From Tsukamurella spumae (GTDB taxonomy: Bacteria > Actinomycetota > Actinomycetes > Mycobacteriales > Mycobacteriaceae), in contig NZ_JAAXOQ010000011.1 in assembly GCF_012396015.1 (NCBI RefSeq), positions 89,399 through 153,398 of the forward strand: a DNA stretch of 64,000 nt. Reading direction: 5' to 3'. Shown piece by piece: positions 56,371-63,874 of this stretch (positions are counted from its first letter, which is position 1; every line of letters starts with the position of its first letter). Under the pieces are notes generated by a model, which saw nothing but the letters and a program-made list of their open reading frames with translations, had not been told where the DNA came from and did not search any database. Both the position numbers and the translations under genes were made by a program.

Positions 56371-57938
56371 GCGACCCGCCTCGGGCCCGCTCCGGAGCGC
56401 TCCGCGGAGACGGCGGCGCGGGGGCGGCGGGCCAGCAACCGCGCAGTCACCCACCGGTAGTCCGCGGGCTTCGGCGGCAGCAGCCACTCGCGTACCCGCT
56501 GTCGGCGCGAGAGCCGCAGCCCCATCTCCTCGATGATCTCGTCGATGTTGTGCATCGAGAACGGGATGAGATTGGTACCGCGGGCGTGGTGCCCGTCGGT
56601 GCGGTTGCGCATCCAGCGCAACCGGGACGAAACCTGCTCGCGCCGTTCGGGAACCGGCGGGAGCTGGGCCGCACCGTCGAGGACGTGCGCGACGTACAGC
56701 GAGGCCATCTCCGCGGACAGGGGCGAGAAGAAGGACGAGTTGTAGCCCACGAAGGCGAGCCCGGGCACCTCGTGCGGGAGGATGAAGCGGTAGAGCTCGA
56801 AGTCGCCGTTCGTGTCGGTGAGCCGGGCCTGTACGTCGGCGTCCAGGAAGGGCACGTCCTGCCGCCAACCGGTCGCCGCGATGACCACCTCGGCCGGCAC
56901 CGTCGACCCGTCGGCCAGGCGCGCCGCCGGGCGGCCGTCCTCGACGAGCAACTCGGTGATCTCGGTGTCGCGGCGCACTCCGAGGCTGCCGTCCTGCACC
57001 GCCTCGAAGAAGCCCTCACTGACGAGGCTGACGGTGCTGCGGGCGATCCGCTCGAAGTCGCCGTCCGGAACCAGCCCGTACTCCTTGAGCTTGAGCTGCC
57101 GCGTCGCGACGGACTGCAGGCTCGCGAGCATGCTGTTGCGGACGGGCTTACCGGCGCCGTGCAGGAAGGCTTCGACGCCCTGCAGGCGCTGGTACTCGAA
57201 CAGGGCCTCGCCGAGGCGGGTGAGCATGAGGAACTTGTAGTTGATCGCGCCGCCCAAGTGCCTCGGCATCTTCCACAGCAGTTTCCGCGCGATCACCGTG
57301 GTGCTCGCCGCGACCGGGGCGATCGCGGCGGCGACATCGCAGGCGGACTTGCCGTAGCCGACCACGAGTACGTCGCGACCGGCGACCTCGTCGAGGGCGT
57401 GCACGTCCCCGGGCGCGCAGACCCGCCCGCCGGCCCGTTCGAATGCCTCGCGGCCCGGCCACGCCGGGATCGACGGTGCCGAGAAGATGCCGTTGGCGCC
57501 CACGAGGTAGTCGTAGTCCTCGGTGCTCACGCCCTCCGGACCCTCCGCTGTGACGGACCAGGTCACCGGTCGGAGCGCGGGATCCGCCGTCACATCACCC
57601 GACGGGGCGGTGCTCGGTTCGGTGAGCTTCGCGGAGATCACGGTGGTGGACAGCCGGAACCGGTCTCGGAGCCCGAACCGGTCGACGTAGGCGTCGAGGT
57701 ACTCCTGCACCTGCGCGCCCTCGAGCCACTGCGGATAGTGCCGGGGCATCGTCATGTCCGACAGACAGTAGGTGCCCTTGTTGTTCTGGGTGCGCAGGCC
57801 CGGGTAGCGGCGGGAGGAGCTCCAGACGCCGCCGATGTCGGGGGCCTTCTCGTAGACGGTGACGTCGTGGCCGAACTGGGTGAGGACCTTGGCTGCGGAG
57901 ACTCCGGCGAAACCGGCTCCGATCACGGCGATGCGCAT
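56367..57938 (-). CDS. Flavin-containing monooxygenase (FMO/Baeyer-Villiger type)
   Basis: A 523-residue class B monooxygenase with FAD motif 'VIGAGFAGVSAAKVL' (5-19), 'YPGLRTQNNKGTYCLSDM', second Rossmann motif 'VLVVGYGKSACDVAAAIA' and 'VVIAATGWRQDVPFL'. Plant YUCCA-type and bacterial FMOs acting on indole compounds share this layout; a ketone Baeyer-Villiger enzyme or N-hydroxylase is possible. AGGAGAAG lies upstream of the ATG. Second gene in the operon under the AraC-linked promoter. The substrate is inferred only from context. Confidence 0.85.
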   Translation of the reverse strand: MRIAVIGAGFAGVSAAKVLTQFGHDVTVYEKAPDIGGVWSSSRRYPGLRTQNNKGTYCLSDMTMPRHYPQWLEGAQVQEYLDAYVDRFGLRDRFRLSTTVISAKLTEPSTAPSGDVTADPALRPVTWSVTAEGPEGVSTEDYDYLVGANGIFSAPSIPAWPGREAFERAGGRVCAPGDVHALDEVAGRDVLVVGYGKSACDVAAAIAPVAASTTVIARKLLWKMPRHLGGAINYKFLMLTRLGEALFEYQRLQGVEAFLHGAGKPVRNSMLASLQSVATRQLKLKEYGLVPDGDFERIARSTVSLVSEGFFEAVQDGSLGVRRDTEITELLVEDGRPAARLADGSTVPAEVVIAATGWRQDVPFLDADVQARLTDTNGDFELYRFILPHEVPGLAFVGYNSSFFSPLSAEMASLYVAHVLDGAAQLPPVPERREQVSSRLRWMRNRTDGHHARGTNLIPFSMHNIDEIIEEMGLRLSRRQRVREWLLPPKPADYRWVTARLLARRPRAAVSAERSGAGPRRVA

Positions 57939-57952
57939 GGCTGTTTCTTCTC

Positions 57953-58756
57953 CTACTCGGTGCCCGCGGGGGCCAACAGGGGGATCGCGGGGGCGGCCTG
58001 TTCCGGCCCCATCGCGGAGTAGCCGCCGTCGGCGGCCCAATCGGCGCCGGTCACCACGGACGCGGCATCGGAGCACAGGAAGGCGACCACGCGGCCGACC
58101 TCGATCGGGTCGGCGACGCGGCCCGTCAGGTGGAAGGGGGCGGCGACCGCGTCGGTGTGCGCGCGGTCGTGTTCGGAGACGCTGTCCATGATCTTCGACC
58201 AGACCCAGCCCGGGCTGACCGAGTTGACCCGGATCTTCTCGGCCGCGTAGTCCATGGCCATGGAGCGGGTGATCTGTACCAGGGCCGCCTTGCAGGCGGG
58301 GTAGACCCAGCGGCCGGTCTGCGCCACCGAGCTGGAGATCGACGTGAAGTTCACGATCGATCCGTGTCCGCTCGCCGCCAGGGCCGGACGTGCCGCGGCA
58401 GCGATGCGCACGGCGCTCGCCACGTTGACATCGAAGGCCGTGAGCCAGTCCGCGCGGGAGGTGTCGGCACCGTCGTCGAGGTAGGTGCAGGCGAGGTTGA
58501 CGACGATGTCGAGCCCTCCGAGGTCGCGGACGGTGCCGGCGACCAGGTCCGCGACCTGCGCGTCGTCGGTGATGTCCGTCGTGCGGGCGATCACGCGGTC
58601 GCCGAGCCGGTCGGCGATCTCCCGCGCGCCGTCGGCGTCGATGTCCGCGACCACCACCGTCGCGCCCTCCGCGTGCAGGGCCTCCACCACACCGTGCCCC
58701 ACCAGGGTCGCCCCGCCCGTCACGATCGCTGTACGCCCGTCCAGATTTCCCGTCAT
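57953..58756 (-). CDS. Short-chain dehydrogenase/reductase
   Basis: A 267-residue SDR: 'IVTGGATLVGHGVVEAL' (11-27, with an unusual Leu-Val in the glycine loop), 'VADIDADGA' (NAD preference), catalytic Ser in 'NFTSISSSVAQTG' and 'YPACK', and 'VSPGWVWSKIM'. The usual 'NNAG' reads 'NLACTYL', an uncommon variant. First gene of a leftward operon with the flavin monooxygenase and FAD oxidoreductase. GGTGGAG precedes its ATG; a candidate minus-strand -10 (TAACCT, 58814-58809) lies next to the AraC direct repeats. Confidence 0.87.
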   Translation of the reverse strand: MTGNLDGRTAIVTGGATLVGHGVVEALHAEGATVVVADIDADGAREIADRLGDRVIARTTDITDDAQVADLVAGTVRDLGGLDIVVNLACTYLDDGADTSRADWLTAFDVNVASAVRIAAAARPALAASGHGSIVNFTSISSSVAQTGRWVYPACKAALVQITRSMAMDYAAEKIRVNSVSPGWVWSKIMDSVSEHDRAHTDAVAAPFHLTGRVADPIEVGRVVAFLCSDAASVVTGADWAADGGYSAMGPEQAAPAIPLLAPAGTE

Positions 58757-58834
58757 GTCTCCACCTCACGTCGAGTCCGTGGCGCCGTGCGGGCGCCGAT
58801 GGATCCGGAGGTTAGTGACGCAGGTCATAGCCCT

Positions 58835-58870
58835 GCTATCCGCTTTGACGCGCGGGCTATCCAGTTCGCG
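58835..58870. promoter_or_regulatory. Direct-repeat site in the SDR-araC intergenic region
   Basis: GCTATCC occurs at 58835-58841 and 58856-58862, exactly 21 bases (two helical turns) apart. The second lies within GGCTATCCAGTTCGCG (58855-58870), nearly identical to the site before iorA. It overlaps the expected -35 region of the SDR operon, as for an AraC/XylS-type activator. Confidence 0.68.
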
Positions 58871-58944
58871 GTATTGCGCCTGCTTGACGAAGGGCAGGAA
58901 TGCAGCACATGATGGGACGTGATCCACGCCACAGGGAGGTTCAT

Positions 58945-59907
58945 GTGACCGCTCCGACGGTCCTGAGGACGCGCGACGTCGACCTGGCCCGCGTGCGGGT
59001 GGCCGACTTCTTCTGCGACCACCGGCTCGATCCGGTCGGGCGCGCCCACGCGATCGACATGCGGCTGCGCATCGACACCGTCGGCTCGATGGGGCTGGTG
59101 CACCTCGACTACGGCGAGCCGGTGCAGATCCGGCCCGGGCCGTTGTGCAACTTCTACCTGGTGCAGATTCCGCTCGCGGGCCGCGCGCTCGTCGAGCACG
59201 GGGCCATGCGCGTGCAATCCTCGCCGCACCTCGCGAGCGTTCTCTCGACCACCGCCCCCACCGTGATGACCTGGCAGCGCGGCAATCCGCAGCTGTGCGT
59301 CCGGTTGCGGCGCAGCACCGTCGACCGAGAGCTCATGCGCAGGCTCGGTCGCGAGATCACCACGCCGCTGCGCTTCGACGTCGGGATGGACCTACGCCGG
59401 CCCGACGTGGCCGCGTGGGTGCGGATGGTGCGCTTCCTCAGCGACGAGGCGGTGCGCGGCACCTCCTCGGCCGGCGGCGCGGACTGGTCCGAGTACCTCG
59501 CCCGGGGCGTGGTCAACCAGCTGCTCGACGTGCAGCCGCACAACTACAGCGCGGCGCTCGCCGCGGCGGCGGACGGCGCAGCCACGCTCGGCTCGCGGAT
59601 GACGGCGCTGATCGACGACCACCTCGCCGACGCCCTCGGACCGGACTGGCTCGCCGCGCAGCTCCGAGTCAGCGTCCGTGCGCTTCGCGAGGCGTGCCGG
59701 AACGAGCTCGGTTCGACGCCCACGGCGGTGGTCAAGGAGCGTCGCCTGCTCGCGGCCCGCGCGCGGCTGCTCGACGCGATGCATCCGGGCCGGACGGTGA
59801 CCGACGTGGCGCTCGGCGTCGGCCTGACGCATTTGGGTCGGTTCGCGGTGGACTACCGCGCGCGGTTCGGCGAATCCCCGAGCGAGACCGCCGCCGCGCG
59901 CTCCTGA
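58945..59907 (+). CDS. AraC-family transcriptional regulator
   Basis: A 320-residue regulator with an N-terminal AraC_binding_2-like (cupin) domain ('LCNFYLVQIPLAGRALVEHGAMRVQ', 'SVLSTTAPTVMTW') and C-terminal double helix-turn-helix ('WLAAQLRVSVRALREACRNELGSTPTAVVKERRL', 'VTDVALGVGLTHLGRFAVDYRARFGESPSET'). The GTG at 58945 has GGGAGG 5 bases upstream, so I prefer it to an ATG at 58900. It is divergent from the SDR-monooxygenase operon. The direct repeats at 58835-58870 and 50734-50772 suggest it activates both that operon and iorAB, with an indole or aryl acid as effector. Confidence 0.9.
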   Translation: MTAPTVLRTRDVDLARVRVADFFCDHRLDPVGRAHAIDMRLRIDTVGSMGLVHLDYGEPVQIRPGPLCNFYLVQIPLAGRALVEHGAMRVQSSPHLASVLSTTAPTVMTWQRGNPQLCVRLRRSTVDRELMRRLGREITTPLRFDVGMDLRRPDVAAWVRMVRFLSDEAVRGTSSAGGADWSEYLARGVVNQLLDVQPHNYSAALAAAADGAATLGSRMTALIDDHLADALGPDWLAAQLRVSVRALREACRNELGSTPTAVVKERRLLAARARLLDAMHPGRTVTDVALGVGLTHLGRFAVDYRARFGESPSETAAARS

Positions 59908-59984
59908 CCACTCCCGGCCGTCGTCCGACTCGGCGCGTACACCTCATCGCCGAACGGAGGCCCTCGCGGCGCTACGGTCGTCCC

Positions 59985-61517
59985 ATGGAACGCCAGGTTG
60001 ACGTCCGCCGGTTGGGCGAGCGTGCGGTCCGCGTGCGCGTGGACCCCACTGTCGTCGAGGCGCTGCGCGCCCGCCTGGTCGCGGAATCCCTACCCGGTCA
60101 GCGCGAGCTCATCCCGGGAGGCGCGAGCGTCACCGTCGTGTTCGACGGTCCGCGGTCGGCCGCCGACGGTGCCCGGGCGCTGCGCGCGATGTCGGTCCCG
60201 GAAGCAGTCGGCTCGGACGGGCGGCTCGTGGAGATCGGCGTGGTCTACGACGGTGAGGATCTGCGCGAGGTCGCGCAGCAGCTCGGCACCGACGAGGCCG
60301 GCGTCGTGCGGATTCATACCGAACGGGACTGGCGCGTGGGCTTTCTCGGGTTCGCACCGGGCTTCGCCTACCTGCGTTCGGTCGAGCCGTGGCCGACGGT
60401 GGCCCGTCGCTCCGTCCCCCGAGTGCGGGTGCCCGCCGGCACGGTCGCCGTGGCGGCCGAGTACAGCGCCGTCTATCCGCGCGTCTCGCCGGGCGGATGG
60501 CAGCTGATCGGCCGGACCGACGCCGAGCTGTGGTCCCTGGACCGAGATCCGGCGGCGCTGCTCGTTCCCGGCACGCGGGTTCGGTTCGTCGCGGTGCGCG
60601 AGCGCGTCCTCGCCCCGGTCCCCGCGGGGCCACCCGTCGAATTGCCGCGATCCGGTCGGGGGATCGTGGTCCGCAACCCCGGCCTGCAGAGCCTGGTGGA
60701 GGATCTGGGCCGCCCGGGGTTGTCCGCGCTCGGCGTGACGCGCTCGGGTGCTGCCGATCGCGGCGCGCTGCGTCAAGCCAACCGGCTGGTCGGGAATCCC
60801 GCCGGTGCCGCGGGAATCGAGAACGCCGGGGGAGGAGTCGAACTCGTGGCGGCGGGGAACCAGGTGCTCGCCGTGACCGGCGCCGATGCGGACCTGACCA
60901 TCGAGACGCCGCAGGGCCGGTGGCGCACCGTCGAACGGGGCGAGCCCTTCGCCCTGGACGACGGTGACCGCCTCGAGATCGGGCCCACTGTCGCGGGGAT
61001 GCGGCTCGTGATCGCCGTCCGGGGCGGCATCGCCACGCCGGAGGTGCTCGGCAGCAGGAGCACCGACACCCTTTCCCGCCTCGGGCCACCGGCACTGGCG
61101 GCCGGCGACGTCGTGCCCGTCGGAGCCCCGTCGGGCGTCGTCGGTGCGCCGGAGGTTCTGCCCGCAGTGCCGGCCGGGAGCGATCCGACGGTGCTCGACG
61201 TCGTCCCCGGCCCCGACGTGGATCTCTTCCCGGACGGGGCCTGGCGCCAGCTGCTCGACACCGTCTGGTCGGTGACGCCGAACAGCGACCGCGTCGGACT
61301 TCGCCTGACGGGGCCGCCGATCGACCGAGCCGCGGGGGAGGTCCAGAGCCAGGCGCTGGTGCCCGGGGCCGTCCAGGTACCCCCGTCGGGCGAGCCGGTG
61401 GTGTTCGGCGTCGACCACCCCACGACCGGCGGCTATCCCGTGATCGCCGTGGTCGCGGAGCATCACCTGGACCGGCTGGCGCAAGTGCCGCTCGGGGCTG
61501 AGGTCCGGCTGCGGTAG
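59985..61517 (+). CDS. PxpB-PxpC fusion (5-oxoprolinase subunits B and C / KipI-KipA)
   Basis: A 510-residue fusion. Residues 1-205 match PxpB/KipI ('RRLGERAVRVRV', 'GFLGFAPGFAYL', 'RSVPRVRVPAGTVAVAAEYSAVYP', 'SPGGWQLIGRT'). Residues 215-510 match PxpC/KipA ('VRNPGLQSLVEDLGRPGLSALGVTRSGAADRGALRQANRLVGNP', 'VFGVDHPTTGGYPVIAVV'). With PxpA these cleave 5-oxoproline using ATP; in some bacteria they are regulatory. No pxpA lies in the window. ATG 59985 has TACGGT 6 bases upstream (leaderless). Follows araC by 77 bases. Confidence 0.9.
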   Translation: MERQVDVRRLGERAVRVRVDPTVVEALRARLVAESLPGQRELIPGGASVTVVFDGPRSAADGARALRAMSVPEAVGSDGRLVEIGVVYDGEDLREVAQQLGTDEAGVVRIHTERDWRVGFLGFAPGFAYLRSVEPWPTVARRSVPRVRVPAGTVAVAAEYSAVYPRVSPGGWQLIGRTDAELWSLDRDPAALLVPGTRVRFVAVRERVLAPVPAGPPVELPRSGRGIVVRNPGLQSLVEDLGRPGLSALGVTRSGAADRGALRQANRLVGNPAGAAGIENAGGGVELVAAGNQVLAVTGADADLTIETPQGRWRTVERGEPFALDDGDRLEIGPTVAGMRLVIAVRGGIATPEVLGSRSTDTLSRLGPPALAAGDVVPVGAPSGVVGAPEVLPAVPAGSDPTVLDVVPGPDVDLFPDGAWRQLLDTVWSVTPNSDRVGLRLTGPPIDRAAGEVQSQALVPGAVQVPPSGEPVVFGVDHPTTGGYPVIAVVAEHHLDRLAQVPLGAEVRLR

Positions 61518-61822
61518 CGTCGCTGAAGGACACAGTCCGCCGGATCCACATTATTGCAACCCTGGTTCTGCGGGCGTTGATGAATGTTGAATGGTGCGCC
61601 GGCTATTGGCGACAGAATTCGCCGTACAATACATGGTTGCCACAACTAGTGGCCTTTGCTCAGGGCTATTGTTCTGTGGCACGCGGTGCAACCTTCTCGG
61701 AGCCGCCGACGCCGGTTCTGCGGCGGTATCCGGTATTGTCGAGTTTCTTCACGACGAGTGCCTCGCGGGGGTCGTACCCGTTGTCGCACCTGGGGGGTCG
61801 GAAGAGTGAAAGGCGCTTGCGA
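61518..61822. other. Gene-free low-GC stretch before the GGDEF gene
   Basis: This is the only stretch over 300 bases without a gene. Its GC content is visibly lower than its surroundings. The GGDEF frame stays open through it to 61577, but the translation looks unlike protein. I see no clear hairpin or RNA gene; a long leader or promoter region is the likeliest content. Confidence 0.5.
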
Positions 61823-62962
61823 GTGAACCGGAATGGTGGGCCGGACCCGGATCTTTCGCTACTGCATCCATTTCTGGGGCAGATCGAGATGTCGGAGCGG
61901 GTGGTGCGCTTCGCGATTGCCGGATTCACGCTCGTCGTCGGCGTGATCGGATTCATGAGCGCCTTCAGTCCTGATGGCGCCGCCGGCTCGCGGTGGCGGG
62001 TGGTCGCCATCCTCGTCATCTCTGCCACTACGCTACCCGCTGCATTCATCGTCGCCAGGATCAATCTGGCGTCGTTGTGGTGGACGGGGGCCACGCCCGC
62101 ATCGCGGAGTCTCGGAACGATCTTCATCGCATATGTGGATTTCGGGTTCACCGTGGGCCTATTGACCTTTCAAAACCCGATGATGAGTCTGCACGGGACC
62201 GCACTGTTCGCCCTATTCGGCGGATATGCAGCCCATTTCGTACGGCTGCGGACAATGGTGTTTCATCTGATATTCACCACCCTTGTCATCGTCGGTTTCG
62301 CTATCGTGTCGTGGCAATCCGGCGCACCGGGTATGACGGTGGTCTATTACGCGACCATCTCGGTCGTAGCAGCGAACGGAGTCACAGTAGTTCTGCGACT
62401 GTACGCGGATGAGTTTCAGGACGCACTGCGTCGTCAGTTGGACTCGGCGAACACCGACGCGCTGACCGGGGTGTTGAACCGTCGGGGGTTCATGCATGTC
62501 ACCCAGGATCTGATCGCGCGCAACCCCACCCGGTTCGTGGTCGCCATCGCCGACATCGACCATTACAAGCGGATCAACGATCTTCATGGTCACGCGGTCG
62601 GGGACGCCGTGCTGGCTCGGCTCGCCGATGTCGTCGTCGGCATTGTGGATGAGGATGTGGTCGTGGGGAGATTGGGCGGTGATGAATTCGCTATCGCCTA
62701 TGTGGGGGAGGGCGCCGTTCTCCATCGAATCGCAGCTGCCATCCGTGAGCACTCCTCGGCGATTCTGTCCGACGAGCAGGTCACTATGAGCATCGGTGGG
62801 GTCGTGTGTCCGGCTGGAAGCGGCTCCGATGCGACGGGCCAGGTGGACGTGAGCCGAACGCTGGAGCGCGCGCTTGCAGAGGCGGATTCGGCCTTGTTGG
62901 GTGCGAAGCGTGACGGACGTAACGTCTGCAATGTAGTGACAGCACCACCCGCTGAAGCGTGA
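61823..62962 (+). CDS. Membrane-bound GGDEF protein (putative diguanylate cyclase)
   Basis: A 379-residue protein with six predicted membrane helices (about residues 32-195) and a C-terminal GGDEF domain. It has 'NTDALTGVLNRRGFMHV', 'VAIADIDHYKRINDLHGHAVGDAVL' and the intact active site 'RLGGDEF' (GGDEF at 285-289), followed by 'TMSIGGVV'. It should make cyclic di-GMP; the RxxD inhibitory I-site is absent. I chose GTG 61823 (GAAAGG 9 bases upstream) over an upstream ATG at 61577 because of the poor intervening sequence. Base and codon use is less GC-rich than the neighbours. Confidence 0.85.
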   Translation: MNRNGGPDPDLSLLHPFLGQIEMSERVVRFAIAGFTLVVGVIGFMSAFSPDGAAGSRWRVVAILVISATTLPAAFIVARINLASLWWTGATPASRSLGTIFIAYVDFGFTVGLLTFQNPMMSLHGTALFALFGGYAAHFVRLRTMVFHLIFTTLVIVGFAIVSWQSGAPGMTVVYYATISVVAANGVTVVLRLYADEFQDALRRQLDSANTDALTGVLNRRGFMHVTQDLIARNPTRFVVAIADIDHYKRINDLHGHAVGDAVLARLADVVVGIVDEDVVVGRLGGDEFAIAYVGEGAVLHRIAAAIREHSSAILSDEQVTMSIGGVVCPAGSGSDATGQVDVSRTLERALAEADSALLGAKRDGRNVCNVVTAPPAEA

Positions 62963-62980
62963 TTCGAGCGGATCCGTGGA

Positions 62981-63331
62981 TCAGTCGTGCTCGGGAAGGT
63001 CCTTGAGCTGATGCTCAGCGGCGTTGAGCGCCTCGATGAGTAGGCGTCGCACGTGCCCTCCACGAACTCGGTAGAGCAGTCGGCGGCCGTCGCGTCGGTG
63101 CGCGACGAGGCCGGCGAGTTGAAGTTTGGCCAGGTGCTGCGACACCGCAGGGCGAGCCTGGCCGACCTGCTCGGTGAGGGTCGTGACGTCGAGCTCGCCG
63201 GCGCCGCTGAGCGCCCAGAGGATCCGCATGCGCGCCGGGACGGAGAGCATCTTCAGCGCGAGGCAGGTCGCCTCGATCTGCTCGTCCGGCGGCGTCCGAT
63301 CCCATTCGGACGTGACGTCATGTGCGTACAC
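62981..63331 (-). CDS. ArsR-family transcriptional regulator
   Basis: A 116-residue winged-helix regulator: 'ALKMLSVPARMRILWALSGAGELDVTTLTEQVGQARPAVSQHLAKLQLAGLVAHRRDGRRLLYRV'. No CxC metal motif is seen in helix 3, so it may sense something other than arsenic/cadmium, although a C-terminal 'H...E...H' pattern ('ALNAAEHQLKDLPEHD') could bind metal like SmtB/CzrA alpha-5 sites. GTG 63331 is used. Divergent from the interrupted MFS gene; an inverted repeat at 63375-63394 is the likely operator. Confidence 0.86.
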   Translation of the reverse strand: MYAHDVTSEWDRTPPDEQIEATCLALKMLSVPARMRILWALSGAGELDVTTLTEQVGQARPAVSQHLAKLQLAGLVAHRRDGRRLLYRVRGGHVRRLLIEALNAAEHQLKDLPEHD

Positions 63332-63374
63332 GGTGCCAGGATAGCCCGTCGACGATCTCGCCCGTATGGTTATG

Positions 63375-63394
63375 ATGTGCGCACTCAGGCACAT
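63375..63394. promoter_or_regulatory. Candidate ArsR operator
   Basis: ATGTGC-N8-GCACAT is a perfect 6-bp inverted repeat between the divergent arsR and MFS genes, 28 bases before the MFS start. Its shape fits ArsR/SmtB-type dimers. Confidence 0.55.
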
Positions 63395-63422
63395 ATTGGC
63401 TGGCTGCGGTGAGAGGTGAGAG

Positions 63423-63874
63423 GTGACGTCGCTGTTCGGGATTCGTGACTATCGGCGCTTGTTCACCGCTCAGGTGGTGGCCCTGTTCGGCACCGGTATG
63501 ACCACGGTCGCGCTGGGCCTGCTCGCGTACGACCTGGCGGGGGAGCGGGCCGCCGCGGTTCTCGGAACGGCGCTGACGATCAAGATGGTCGTGTACGTGC
63601 TGATCGCGCCGGTCGCGACGGCGTACGTTGATCGGCTGCCGCGGCGACTGCTGCTGGTCGGTCTCGACATTCTGCGGGCGTCGGTGGTGCTGGCGTTGCC
63701 GTGGGTCGATCATGTGTGGCAGATCTACGTGCTCGTCGCGGTCCTGCAATCCGCGTCGGCGGCGTTCACGCCCACTTTCCAAGCGGTGATACCAGACGTC
63801 GTGCCCGACGAGGCGCAGTACACCCGAGCATTGTCTGCCTCGCAGTTGGCGTCGACGATGGAGTCGCTCCTGAG
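63423..63874 (+). pseudogene. MFS transporter truncated by an IS6-family insertion
   Basis: The first 150 or so residues of a major facilitator of the MdtG/enterobactin-exporter type ('SLFGIRDYRRLFTAQVVALFGTGMTTVALGLLAYDLAG', 'YVDRLPRRLLLVGLDILRASVVLALPW', 'SASQLASTMESLL'), with four membrane helices. The frame then enters the insertion sequence at 63875 and stops at 63893. GTG start with GAGAGG upstream. It would have been the transport partner of the divergent ArsR regulator. The rest of the gene may lie beyond the element. Confidence 0.85.

Noticed and set aside
58900..58944. An earlier ATG for the AraC regulator
   Set aside because: The GTG at 58945 has GGGAGG 5 bases upstream, and the extra 15 residues look unlike the family N-terminus.
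61577..61822. An N-terminal extension of the GGDEF protein from ATG 61577
   Set aside because: The extra 82 residues contain scattered Cys/Trp/Pro and no domain, there is no ribosome-binding site, and GAAAGG precedes GTG 61823.
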